Origin: an uncultured Collinsella sp.
GTDB taxonomy: Bacteria; Actinomycetota; Coriobacteriia; Coriobacteriales; Coriobacteriaceae
Direction of reading: 5' to 3'
Length of the DNA stretch: 51,094 bases
NCBI GenBank assembly: GCA_949288855.1
Contig: CASELS010000016.1
Coordinates: forward strand, 1 to 51,094
Shown: piece after piece, positions 16,613 through 24,490 of the stretch
Layout: each line of letters begins with the position of its first letter
How positions within the stretch are numbered: position 1 is the first letter of the stretch
Made by a program: the position numbers and the translations under genes
Notes under the pieces: model-generated
Databases searched by the model: none
Told to the model about the DNA's origin: nothing
The model's input: the letters and a program-made list of their open reading frames with translations, nothing else

Positions 16613-16762
16613 ATGCGTACCCTAGTCACCCTTGCATGCACCGAGTGCAAGCGTCGCAACTACACGACGACCAAGAACAAGGCCACCATGCCTGATCGCA
16701 TGGAGATCAAGAAGTATTGCCCCTGGTGCCACCGTCACACGGTCCACAAGGAGACTCGCTAG
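16613..16762 (+). CDS. rpmG: 50S ribosomal protein L33
   Basis: The 49-residue product is a typical L33 of the large ribosomal subunit. It keeps the zinc ribbon with CxxC pairs CTEC and CPWC, i.e. the zinc-binding (C+) form. The ATG at 16613 follows TGGAGG; the longer frame from 16577 has no family match. Its place just before tRNA-Trp and secE-nusG is conserved in Gram-positive bacteria. Confidence 0.97.
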   Translation: MRTLVTLACTECKRRNYTTTKNKATMPDRMEIKKYCPWCHRHTVHKETR

Positions 16763-16784
16763 TCTTCTAACCATACGCCAGTAG

Positions 16785-16850
16785 TTCAATTGGTAGAGCA
16801 TCGGTCTCCAAAACCGAGTGTTGAGGGTTCGAGTCCTTCCTGGCGTGCCA
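16785..16850 (+). tRNA. tRNA-Trp (anticodon CCA)
   Basis: The 5' acceptor strand ACGCCAG and its complement CTGGCGT, anticodon loop CTCCAAA, discriminator G, and encoded CCA at 16848-16850. It sits between rpmG and secE, the common Gram-positive order. By my count the 66-nt span is short for a cloverleaf, so end positions should be confirmed by a covariance model. Confidence 0.9.
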
Positions 16851-16859
16851 GTAACCAAT

Positions 16860-16892
16860 CCGTAAGCCCCGCACCTTGGGGCTTACGGTTTT
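16860..16892 (+). terminator. Rho-independent terminator after tRNA-Trp
   Basis: An 11-bp perfect stem, CCGTAAGCCCC (16860-16870) with GGGGCTTACGG (16878-16888), followed by TTTT. Confidence 0.9.
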
Positions 16893-16928
16893 ACCATGTT
16901 TGAGCGTGTTTTGCCGGAGGTAGCCACT

Positions 16929-17267
16929 ATGGCCAACAAGAAGACTCCTAAGAAGGGAACCGCAGCTGCTGCTCCCTCAAAGGACACTGCCAAGAAGGCC
17001 GAGAAGGCAAAGCAGAGCAAGGCTCCGGCCAAGGCGGCTAAGGGCAAGGGCGGTAAGGCCGCCAAGCCCGGTTTCATCGAGCGTACCAAGAAGTACATCT
17101 CCTCGGTTCGCACCGAGATGCGCCGCGTCACGTGGCCGACCAAGCAGGAGCTCATTAACTACTCCGTTGCCGTGTGCGTCTCGCTTGTCGTCGTTGGCGT
17201 TGTCATCGCTGCGCTCGACTTCGTCATCAGCGAGGGCCTCGTGCTCTTCTCCGGTCTGAGGGGGTAA
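16929..17267 (+). CDS. secE: Preprotein translocase subunit SecE
   Basis: SecE clamps SecY in the protein-export channel. From the ATG at 16929 (GCCGGAGG upstream) it has 112 residues. The first ~50 are a Lys/Ala-rich low-complexity extension (KKAEKAKQSKAPAKAAKGKG), as often found in actinobacteria; the SecE domain follows, with an amphipathic helix containing EMRRVTWPTKQEL and a single membrane segment (about residues 78-104). nusG starts 3 nt after its stop. Confidence 0.95.
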   Translation: MANKKTPKKGTAAAAPSKDTAKKAEKAKQSKAPAKAAKGKGGKAAKPGFIERTKKYISSVRTEMRRVTWPTKQELINYSVAVCVSLVVVGVVIAALDFVISEGLVLFSGLRG

Positions 17268-17270
17268 TCC

Positions 17271-17807
17271 GTGTCTAAGCGTTGGTATGTGGTTCACACC
17301 TATTCCGGTTACGAGAAGAGCGTCAAGTCCGACCTTGAGCATCGCATCGAGACCATGGGGATGCAGGATCGCATCTTTGATATCGAGATTCCTATGGAGA
17401 GCGTGACCGAGATCAAGGAGGGCGGTAAGCGCGAGACCAAGGACGTCAAGATCTTCCCGGGCTATGTGCTCGTTCGTATGGAGATGGATGACGACGCTTG
17501 GACGTGCGTCCGCAACACCCCCGGCGTCACCGGCTTCCTTGGCGCTAACGGCAAGCCCTCTCCGCTTTCGCGTGATGAGTACAACAAGATGATGCGTCGC
17601 TCCAAGAAGGGCGATTCTCCCAAGCGCACCGCCGTCGGCCTCGAGGTCGGCACGTCGGTCCGCGTCACCTCCGGCCCGCTCGCCGACTTCGACGGCCAGG
17701 TCGCCGAGGTCGATGCGAACGCCGGCAAGGTGAAGGTCACCCTTGTGATCTTCGGGCGCGAGACGCCGGTCGAGCTCGGGTTCGATCAGGTGGCTGTCAT
17801 CAGCTAA
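17271..17807 (+). CDS. nusG: Transcription termination/antitermination protein NusG
   Basis: NusG links RNA polymerase to Rho or the ribosome. The 178-residue protein starts with GTG. The N-terminal NGN domain has WYVVHTYSGYEKSV and FPGYVLVRM; the C-terminal KOW domain has VGTSVRVTSGPLADFDG. This is the usual secE-nusG pair ahead of rplK-rplA. Confidence 0.97.
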   Translation: MSKRWYVVHTYSGYEKSVKSDLEHRIETMGMQDRIFDIEIPMESVTEIKEGGKRETKDVKIFPGYVLVRMEMDDDAWTCVRNTPGVTGFLGANGKPSPLSRDEYNKMMRRSKKGDSPKRTAVGLEVGTSVRVTSGPLADFDGQVAEVDANAGKVKVTLVIFGRETPVELGFDQVAVIS

Positions 17808-17926
17808 TTCGTCCGTTCGCGAGCCTGTGTTCCCCGAGCGGCCGCTCACCGTTCGAGGTGCTTCTAGCACGGGCACGCTGACGATATAGATTTACGTTAG
17901 AAGCATTCTTTAAGGAAGGTTCCAAG

Positions 17927-18355
17927 ATGGCTGAGAAGAAGGTTGCAACCGTCATCAAGTTGCAGATCAACGCCGGTCAGGCTAACCCGGCTCCTCCGGT
18001 GGGTCCTGCCCTCGGTGCTGCTCAGGTCAACATCATGCAGTTCTGCCAGGCGTTCAACGCCGCCACGCAGGACAAGATGGGCGACGTCATCCCCGTTGAG
18101 ATCACCGTCTACGAGGATCGCTCGTTCACCTTCATCACCAAGACCCCGCCTGCGGCTCACCTCATCAAGAAGGAGCTCAAGCTTAAGAGCGGCTCCGCTG
18201 TGCCCCAGCGCGACAAGGTCGGCCAGCTCACCCAGGAGCAGCTCACCAAGATCGCCGAGATCAAGATGCCGGACCTCAACGCCAACGACATTGAGGCCGC
18301 CAAGAAGATCGTCGCCGGTACCGCCCGCTCCATGGGCGTGACCATCGCCGAGTAA
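17927..18355 (+). CDS. rplK: 50S ribosomal protein L11
   Basis: The 142-residue protein has the L11 N-terminal domain ([20 protein letters not shown], with the proline motif at which thiostrepton-type antibiotics act) and the C-terminal rRNA-binding domain ending [18 protein letters not shown] precedes the ATG. A 119-nt gap follows nusG; I could not identify a convincing L1-binding autoregulatory site in it. Confidence 0.98.
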   Translation: MAEKKVATVIKLQINAGQANPAPPVGPALGAAQVNIMQFCQAFNAATQDKMGDVIPVEITVYEDRSFTFITKTPPAAHLIKKELKLKSGSAVPQRDKVGQLTQEQLTKIAEIKMPDLNANDIEAAKKIVAGTARSMGVTIAE

Positions 18356-18463
18356 CACGGTGTAATCGGGGGCGCTCCTACGGGCGCCCTTGTTAGGCGG
18401 TGCGCCGCGGTGGCGCACCACGATGTGGGAGGGCACCAGCCCGTTGACCACAGGAGGTATACC

Positions 18464-19171
18464 ATGGCAAAGCATGGAAAGAATTTCCGCGCTGCGGCCG
18501 AGAAGGTCGACAGCCAGAATCTCTACAGCCCGCTCGCGGCTGTGAAGCTCGTCAAGGAGGTCGCTCCGGCCAAGTTTGACGAGACCGTTGAGGCTCACTT
18601 CCGTCTGGGCATCGACACCCGTAAGGCCGACCAGAACGTCCGCGGCTCCATCTCGCTGCCCCACGGCACCGGCAAGAGCGTGCGCGTTGCCGTCTTCGCC
18701 GAGGGCGAGAAGGCCCGCGAGGCGGAGGAGGCCGGCGCTGACGTCGTCGGTTCCGACGAGCTCGTCGCCCAGATCCAGTCTGGCGAGATCAACTTCGACG
18801 CCGCCATCGCGACGCCGAACATGATGGCCAAGGTTGGCCGCATCGGTAAGATCCTCGGCCCCCGTGGCCTCATGCCGAACCCCAAGCTCGGCACCGTGAC
18901 CATGGACGTTGCCAAGATGGTCTCCGAGCTCAAGGCCGGTCGTGTTGAGTACCGCGCCGACCGCTACGGCATCTGCCACGTGCCGGTGGGCAAGGTCTCC
19001 TTCGACGATCAGAAGCTCGTGGAGAACTACGCTGCTCTCTACACCGAGCTCCTGCGCGTGAAGCCCGCTTCCGCCAAGGGCCGTTACGTCAAGAGCATCT
19101 CGCTCTCCTCGACCATGGGCCCCGGCGTGAAGGTCGATCCTTCCGTCCAGCGCGACTTCATGGCTGAGTAG
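18464..19171 (+). CDS. rplA: 50S ribosomal protein L1
   Basis: The 235-residue protein has the L1 signatures [33 protein letters not shown] [13 protein letters not shown], and the C-terminal [25 protein letters not shown] lies upstream of the ATG at 18464; a longer frame from 18410 is not supported. The 108-nt rplK-rplA gap holds two GC hairpins (GGGCGC near 18370 and GGTGCGCC with GGCGCACC near 18398-18419). The rplJL genes that usually follow are not here. Confidence 0.97.
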   Translation: MAKHGKNFRAAAEKVDSQNLYSPLAAVKLVKEVAPAKFDETVEAHFRLGIDTRKADQNVRGSISLPHGTGKSVRVAVFAEGEKAREAEEAGADVVGSDELVAQIQSGEINFDAAIATPNMMAKVGRIGKILGPRGLMPNPKLGTVTMDVAKMVSELKAGRVEYRADRYGICHVPVGKVSFDDQKLVENYAALYTELLRVKPASAKGRYVKSISLSSTMGPGVKVDPSVQRDFMAE

Positions 19172-19196
19172 TTTGCTGACATACTGAAGCCTTGTT

Positions 19197-19233
19197 AGGC
19201 CCGATTCCGTTTCTGGCGGAGTCGGGCCTTTCG
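19197..19233 (+). terminator. Rho-independent terminator after rplA
   Basis: AGGCCCGA (19197-19204) with TCGGGCCT (19222-19229), extended inward by TTCCG/CGGAG, then TTTCG. Confidence 0.85.
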
Positions 19234-19273
19234 TGTTAGGGTGGCTTGACGCTCATCGTAGCCGAGCAGGTTA

Positions 19274-19285
19274 CGTGACGTCACG
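19274..19285. promoter_or_regulatory. 12-bp perfect palindrome CGTGACGTCACG
   Basis: Lies about 20 nt upstream of the glycosyltransferase ATG, in a position where a bound repressor could block expression. The cognate regulator is unknown. Confidence 0.35.
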
Positions 19286-19304
19286 CGAACGGGGGAGGGG
19301 TGTC

Positions 19305-20923
19305 ATGAACCAGCGCGTGAGAATCGGCTATATCGCTGTTTTTGTAGTGGGTGCTGTGCTCATGCTGGCTCCTGCTTTTACCGACGTGTTCTGGTTTGAC
19401 GAAGCCTACTCCATAGCACTTGCTCGCCAGAGCTCGCCTGAGATCTGGCGCATCGGTGCCGAGGACGTACATCCTCTTCTCTACTATGTGCTCTTGCATG
19501 GCGTGCGTGCCCTGTTTGGCGAAAGCGTTGTCGCTTACCGCCTGTTCAGCGTCGCCGGAATGATTGCTGTTGCGTTGCTGGGACCCACGCTTGTGCGACG
19601 GGACTTTGGGGCGCGCGTGGGGCTCCTGTATAGCGCGCTGGTGGTCTTCACCCCGTATGCCCTCTTTCAAGCGACCGAGATCCGCATGTACAGCTGGGCG
19701 ATGTTCGCCGTTATGTGTGCTTCCTTATGATGTTGCGCATCGTCTATGCGCTTCGCCAGAAGTCCGGCGAGGACGTGCCCCTTTCCTGGTGGCTTGCCTT
19801 TGGCATCTCGAGCTTTGCGGCGGCGTCGCTGCACTACTACGCGCTGCTTGCCGCATTCATGCTCAACCTTATGGTACTTATTGAGCTCGTGCGCGTGCGC
19901 GCGCCACGTCGCGAGGCGCTGCGATTTGCGGTAAGCGCCGTGCTGCAGGTCGTCTTGTACGCCCCTTGGCTGTCCACCCTCTTAGCAAAAATGGGTGATA
20001 TGACGGGTGGTAGGTTCTGGATTGCACCGCTTGGTGTGAAGTCGCTGGTGCAGCTCGTCTTGTATCCGCTCGTTACCCCTGCGATGAGCGTAGGGGCTGC
20101 GCGCCTGTTTGGTGATGAGGCATCCGCCCTGTTGCCAGGCGTTCTTATGGTCGTGGCGGTAGTGCTTACCCTTTGTGCGACGGGATGCCTTCTGGCGGGC
20201 AACATCGCGTTGCTAAAGAGTGGGGAACGTCCTGCGTTGGCGCCTCGCCGGGGAGCTGTTCTCTACCTCGGTATCATCGCGCTCGGTGGGGCAGTCTCCC
20301 TTGCACTGGGAACGATGGTGCTCTATTACCGCTATCTCGTGATCGCGCTGCCACCTTTGATGCTTGCCCTTGCCGTGGGCGTTTGCACGATGCGGGCGCG
20401 CGGAGGATGGCGTGCGCTTGCCGGAGCAATGCTCGCGGTATTGGCACTCTTCCAGACCGTATCGGCGGTAGAGCTAGCCTATGACCCGGCGAATAGTGCC
20501 GTGCGCGACGCCGTGCTTGACGTTGCGTACACAGATGATGGGGAGCGCCGCCCCGTCCTCTCCAACGACATCATCGCCTTGGGAACGTTGGCCACGCACG
20601 AGCTCGTAGACGGTGAGGCAGGAGAGACAGCGCCCGAGCTTGGGCCGGAGCTTGTATATGCAGATGACATATCAGGCTATTGGTCTGCGGCGTACGACTG
20701 CTTTGATCCGGCACTCGCCTGTACCGAGGACGCGGAGGCGCTGGCGTCCTCTGCTCCTGACGGTGAGATTGTTTGGTTGTCGCGCAATCAGGGGGAGGAC
20801 AGCGCCGCTGTGAAGGACCTTCTGGAGTGCGGGTTTACCAAGGTGGACGCGCAGACCATCTGGAGTCCTTACGAGCGCGACACCTATGTGATTACGCTGT
20901 TGAGAGCGCCCGAATCACGCTAG
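19305..20923 (+). pseudogene. Polytopic membrane glycosyltransferase (GT39/ArnT-like), frameshifted
   Basis: Two overlapping frames together make one protein. The 5' part starts at ATG 19305 (GGGGGAGGGG upstream) and ends at a TGA at 19728-19730; the 3' part is open from about 19715 to 20923 one frame back. The N-terminal part has the DVFWFDEAYS loop with catalytic-type Asp-Glu, EDVHPLLYYVLLH, and TEIRMYSW, typical of GT-C enzymes that use polyprenyl-phosphate sugars. The 3' part supplies about eight more membrane helices and a soluble C-terminal domain. Joining requires one base to be restored near 19725-19730. Either a genuine one-base deletion or a sequencing error is possible; no slippery heptamer is visible. 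It could also be expressed as two fragments. Confidence 0.75.
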
Positions 20924-20984
20924 TAAAAAGTGCGACAAGGCGCGAGACGCCAAAGCAGCCCTCAGCTATTTATAAAAAAGTATA

Positions 20985-21013
20985 TCGACAGACATAGTAC
21001 ATCGTGTTACATT
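20985..21013 (+). promoter_or_regulatory. Probable promoter of the PadR operon
   Basis: TCGACA at 20985-20990, 17-nt spacer, TACATT at 21008-21013, in a locally AT-rich stretch. Repeated GTACAT/TTACAT words around it could belong to a PadR operator, but no clean palindrome was found. Confidence 0.4.
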
Positions 21014-21047
21014 ATGCGTGAGGAACAGCATCCAAGGAGGTGACGCG

Positions 21048-21398
21048 ATGGCCACACGTGACGCAGTGAGCGACCTTATTCGTGGAAACATCGATGCCAT
21101 CATCCTGTGCGTGCTCTCGGACGGGGATAGCTATGGGTACGAGATCCTGAAGGAGATCGCCCAGACCAGTCGGGGCGCGTACGAGATGAAGGAGCCCTCG
21201 CTCTACACGAGCCTGAAGCGGCTCGAAGGCCAAGGCTTTGTGGAGAGCTACTGGGGCGACGAGACCCAGGGGGCGCGGCGCAAGTACTACCGCGTGACGG
21301 ATGCGGGTAAGACCGAACTAAACGCCGCCATCGAGCGCTGGGTGCACGTACGCGAGATTATCGACCGCTTGCTCAAGCAGGACGGGGGAGAGAGATGA
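21048..21398 (+). CDS. PadR-family transcriptional regulator
   Basis: The 116-residue protein has the PadR winged helix: LIRGNIDAIILCVLSDGDSYGYEILKEI condensed here to the marker SYGYEILKEI, then EPSLYTSLKRLEGQGFV and the wing RKYYRVTDAGK, followed by a short dimerisation helix. AAGGAGGTGA gives a strong ribosome site for the ATG at 21048. Its last four bases overlap the next gene (ATGA), so the two are co-translated. PadR proteins often repress such operons until an envelope-active compound is sensed; the inducer is unknown here. Confidence 0.92.
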   Translation: MATRDAVSDLIRGNIDAIILCVLSDGDSYGYEILKEIAQTSRGAYEMKEPSLYTSLKRLEGQGFVESYWGDETQGARRKYYRVTDAGKTELNAAIERWVHVREIIDRLLKQDGGER

Positions 21399-22618
21399 AC
21401 GAGCTGAGGATGTACGTCGAGCATCTCTTTGAGGGCAAGGTCCTCACGGCAGAGATGATCGAGCTGAAAGAGGAAATGTACGGGAACCTTGTTGCGCGCT
21501 ACGAAGATTATCTGGCGAGCGGCATGGATGCTGCCGAAGCGCTTGAGAAGACCAAGGCGAGCATCACGAGCGTTGAGGACGTTCTCGCGGGTGAGGATGC
21601 GGACGAAGTGGCCGAGGCGGGGGCTCCGGTGGTGCAGCCCACCGCGGACGCTGAGCCGGTTGCGGAGGAGCCCGTGTCTTCGGCATCGCAGGCCGAAGCG
21701 CCTGCTGCTGAGACCACGGTGCTGTCCGGCGCCACCGCTGAGCGCACTGCAGGCGCCCCCGTTCCGCCTCGGACAGAGCCGGAGCTAGCCGATGTCGCCA
21801 CGCCTGCGATGGGCCGTAAGATTACATCAAAGGTTCTCATCGCGAGTTTGATCGCGCTCGTATTCGTTGTGTTCGCGGCGTTTTTTGGAGTCCTCGCGGT
21901 TGGCTGTGTCTCCTTTGGCGTGACCGATGATACGCAAGGGCAGGTTACGACTGCCAACACCGCTCAGGACACTGGCAACGGCACCGCGGACAGCACGACG
22001 GGCAACGGAAACACCGCGGGCAACAACGGCGCCACGGGCAATAACAACGCTGAGGGCAACGGCAACGCCGGCCAGGGTCAGTCGACCACGCCTCGTTTCG
22101 AGGATCCCGAGGACCAGGCGGAGTACGAGGCCACGAGCGCGCTCGATAGCGCCATCGCCAACCAGACCGCCGCGAGCCTGGCTGAGATGGCGGGGGCCGG
22201 TAACGCCCCGGCAAGTATGGTGCAGTCGCTGCCGCTTAGCGAGTATGCGGGCTCCACGGGTGGCGATACCCAGCAGGCGAGGTTCAACGTGCGTTACAAC
22301 AACGTTTCTGACCTTATTGATAGCGACGCCATCGACCGAGCGCTCCTCTACAACGTCACGGCCCTCATGAGTGCCCACGGCGACATCCAGCAAGTGACCA
22401 TCACGGTGCATGAGCAGTACGACAGCGACTACGACACCGATACCTACACGTTTGACCGTGCAACGCTCGAGCACGCCTATAGCAACGCCAGCAACGGTGC
22501 CATCGCAGCGCTCGACAGCTCGCTCTTTGCGAGCGAGGAGGCTTGGCAGACCGTGCGCGACTACGTGTTCCGCGAGAACTTCTGCGAGCGCCAGGTCGAT
22601 TTTGCAGAGGTCGAGTAA
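21395..22618 (+). CDS. PadR-partner membrane protein with N-terminal HAAS/DUF1700-like domain
   Basis: The 407-residue protein begins with a ~60-residue helical domain (LKEEMYGNLVARYEDYLASG, then AAEALEKTKASITSVEDVL) like those found next to PadR regulators in DUF1700/HAAS proteins. An Ala/Pro/Glu-rich linker leads to one membrane segment (about 146-170). Outside follows a striking Asn/Gly/Thr-rich low-complexity stretch (about 185-225) and an unrecognised C-terminal domain of ~180 residues with Asp/Tyr-rich YDSDYDTDTYTFD. Overlap with the PadR stop suggests a regulator plus membrane sensor unit. The function is not known. Confidence 0.7.
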   Translation: MNELRMYVEHLFEGKVLTAEMIELKEEMYGNLVARYEDYLASGMDAAEALEKTKASITSVEDVLAGEDADEVAEAGAPVVQPTADAEPVAEEPVSSASQAEAPAAETTVLSGATAERTAGAPVPPRTEPELADVATPAMGRKITSKVLIASLIALVFVVFAAFFGVLAVGCVSFGVTDDTQGQVTTANTAQDTGNGTADSTTGNGNTAGNNGATGNNNAEGNGNAGQGQSTTPRFEDPEDQAEYEATSALDSAIANQTAASLAEMAGAGNAPASMVQSLPLSEYAGSTGGDTQQARFNVRYNNVSDLIDSDAIDRALLYNVTALMSAHGDIQQVTITVHEQYDSDYDTDTYTFDRATLEHAYSNASNGAIAALDSSLFASEEAWQTVRDYVFRENFCERQVDFAEVE

Positions 22619-22673
22619 GTAGATACGCTCTGTCCGGGTTGGGCCGCAGAACGGTAATTCTTAATCGTATTGT

Positions 22674-22703
22674 ATGGGGCGTCACCTACAGGTGGCGCCC
22701 CAT
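22674..22703 (+). terminator. Hairpin terminator after the PadR operon
   Basis: GGGGCGTCACC (22676-22686) pairs with GGTGGCGCCCC (22691-22701), one G-T pair, outer A-T pairs on both ends. The T tract is weak (GTTTAT further on), so efficiency is uncertain. Confidence 0.6.
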
Positions 22704-22877
22704 GGTGCGTTTATAGCAGCACATTAGGAAGGACTTATCCCTTTTAGCGGAATTAGTGAAGACTGTTTGAGCGGGGGCCGGGGACGGCATAATACCTCGG
22801 ACAAGGAAATACGTTATCTAATTGGTAGCGTATTGCCGGATGCGCGCCGGAGGGCGCCGTTGAGAAAGGTCTCGATT

Positions 22878-23441
22878 ATGTCTGAGAATACGGTCATGCA
22901 CGGTGCGGTTGCTGCTGCCGAACCGAGCGTTCGCGAGGCGGCGCTTGAGGCGGAGGATGCTCGCCGCGCCCTGGTTGCGGAGCTCGCGGGTCTTGGGGCG
23001 ACGATGGCCGCAGCTATGGATGCCGACCCGAGCTTTATGCCTTGCGGGCAGGCCTTTGGTGTTGTGATTGATGGTCTGGCGGCCGCTGCCGCATCGACGA
23101 GCGTCGTGGAGCTCGGCGCGCTCTCGGAGGTTGTGCGCGCCCGCAGCGAGCATGTGGCGGCGCACCGCGGCGTCTCGCAGGGAAGCGCCGCCGACGTGCG
23201 TCATGCTATGGGCGAGGCCTCGGGGAAGCCGACGATGCGCGCCCATCTTCTTGCCGAGCTCATGGGCATCGCCTTGGCGGCGCAACGTGGTATGTCGCTC
23301 GGTGCCATGTCGGACGAGGTGAACGAGCTGCTCGTCCGCGGGCTCGATGCGCTTTCTTATGGCGAGGATACCGAGTACGTGGTGGAGTGCCTCGCGAACT
23401 GCGCGTCGGCATCTGCCCACGCGTTTGCGCTCGTGGCGTAG
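22878..23441 (+). CDS. Unrecognised all-helical protein
   Basis: The ATG at 22878 follows GAAAGG and gives 187 residues; a longer frame to 22767 exists but lacks a ribosome site. The sequence is rich in Ala, Glu, Val and Met with no membrane span or signal peptide, and looks like a bundle of amphipathic helices. Motifs such as DPSFMPCGQAFGVVIDGLA and [19 protein letters not shown] do not match a family I recognise. It ends 3 nt before the converging LysR gene, so the two stops nearly touch. Confidence 0.6.
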   Translation: MSENTVMHGAVAAAEPSVREAALEAEDARRALVAELAGLGATMAAAMDADPSFMPCGQAFGVVIDGLAAAAASTSVVELGALSEVVRARSEHVAAHRGVSQGSAADVRHAMGEASGKPTMRAHLLAELMGIALAAQRGMSLGAMSDEVNELLVRGLDALSYGEDTEYVVECLANCASASAHAFALVA

Positions 23442-23444
23442 GCG

Positions 23445-24347
23445 TCAGGCGTTCTGGGCAATGGCGGAGCGCAAGAGCCGCATAAACGCCTCCATAACAG
23501 GGGTTACCCACTTCTGGTCGCGATACAGGAGCTGAATCGCCATCCGAGGCAGTTCAAGGCTGGTGCGAAGTTGCACAAGAGATCCGTCTTCCAAGGCGGC
23601 TGAGGCGGAGAAGCGCGGTACAAGCGCAACGCCCGCGCCGTCTGCCGCAAGGCGAACGAGCATCTCGGTGCTGCCCGTCTCGATTGTGGGGGTGACAACA
23701 ATATCGTGCTCGGCGAGGGCGCGGTCGAAATCGTGCCGGTAGCTCTCGCCGCGCTCTGTCAAGACAAAGGGCAGGTGCGCCAGGCCCTCGGGATCGAGTG
23801 AGGTATCGGCCTCGGGCACAAGGCCGGGCGCGGCTACAAGCACCACCGCGTCGTCATGCAGCGTCTCCCGCGTAAAGCCCGGGAGCGTTATGGGCTGTTC
23901 GAAGGTGAGTATAAGATCGAGCTCGCCTCTGCGGCACTTGTCGGCAAGCTCCTCGAGGGCGGATGTCATCACTACGACCTGTGCCGCAGGGTGCTCGCGC
24001 GCAAATACGGCAAGCACGGGCGGCAGCAGCGAGGTGGCGGTTGACTCCACGCTGCCGATGCGAAGGGTGCCGGTGAGGTCACCCTCGTCGGCAGCGGGGG
24101 AGACGGCTGCCGCGGCGGCAGCCGCTGCCTCCATGAGAATGTGGGCATGAAAAGCAAAGGTGCGACCAGCGTCGGTCAGGATGACGCCGCGCGGTACCCG
24201 CTCGAAAAGTGCCGCGCCTAGCTCGGCTTCCAGCTGCTTGATCTGCATGGTGACCGCAGATTGGGAATAGCCGAGCTTGACGGCCGCATGCGAGAAGCTG
24301 CCCACTTCGGCAACTTTTAAGAAGGTCTCCACTACGCGCAGCTCCAT
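23445..24347 (-). CDS. LysR-family transcriptional regulator
   Basis: From the ATG at 24347 (GGGGCAAGGG upstream) the protein has 300 residues, normal for the family. The N-terminal winged helix reads ELRVVETFLKVAEVGSFSHAA then LGYSQSAVTMQIKQLE (each under the family pattern), and the substrate-binding domain begins GTLRIGSVEST with GAGVALVPR near the end. A poly-Ala run (about eight) sits in the linker helix. It is divergent from the PLP decarboxylase gene and an operator of LysR type lies between, so it probably controls that gene and itself. Confidence 0.93.
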   Translation of the reverse strand: MELRVVETFLKVAEVGSFSHAAVKLGYSQSAVTMQIKQLEAELGAALFERVPRGVILTDAGRTFAFHAHILMEAAAAAAAAVSPAADEGDLTGTLRIGSVESTATSLLPPVLAVFAREHPAAQVVVMTSALEELADKCRRGELDLILTFEQPITLPGFTRETLHDDAVVLVAAPGLVPEADTSLDPEGLAHLPFVLTERGESYRHDFDRALAEHDIVVTPTIETGSTEMLVRLAADGAGVALVPRFSASAALEDGSLVQLRTSLELPRMAIQLLYRDQKWVTPVMEAFMRLLRSAIAQNA

Positions 24348-24386
24348 CCCTTGCCCCTTTCCACGGTTCACGCTGCTACAGATAGC

Positions 24387-24403
24387 TATCAAAAAAATTG
24401 ATA
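24387..24403. promoter_or_regulatory. LysR-type operator (T-N11-A palindrome)
   Basis: TATCAA (24387-24392) and TTGATA (24398-24403) flank five A; the T at 24389 and A at 24401 give the T-N11-A spacing. It lies in the 143-nt gap between the LysR gene and the decarboxylase gene. Confidence 0.72.
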
Positions 24404-24490
24404 CAAGTATAGCAAGTATGAATTTTACATATGGACGACTCCCGACGATGATAGTGCCGTACCGCACGAACGCAACGAGGGAGGATGCCC

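Noticed and set aside
17808..17926. L1-type autoregulatory site before rplK
   Set aside because: No structure similar to the L1 rRNA site could be recognised by eye.
19700..19740. Programmed -1 frameshift joining the glycosyltransferase halves
   Set aside because: No slippery X-XXY-YYZ heptamer or downstream stem was found; decay or sequencing error is simpler.
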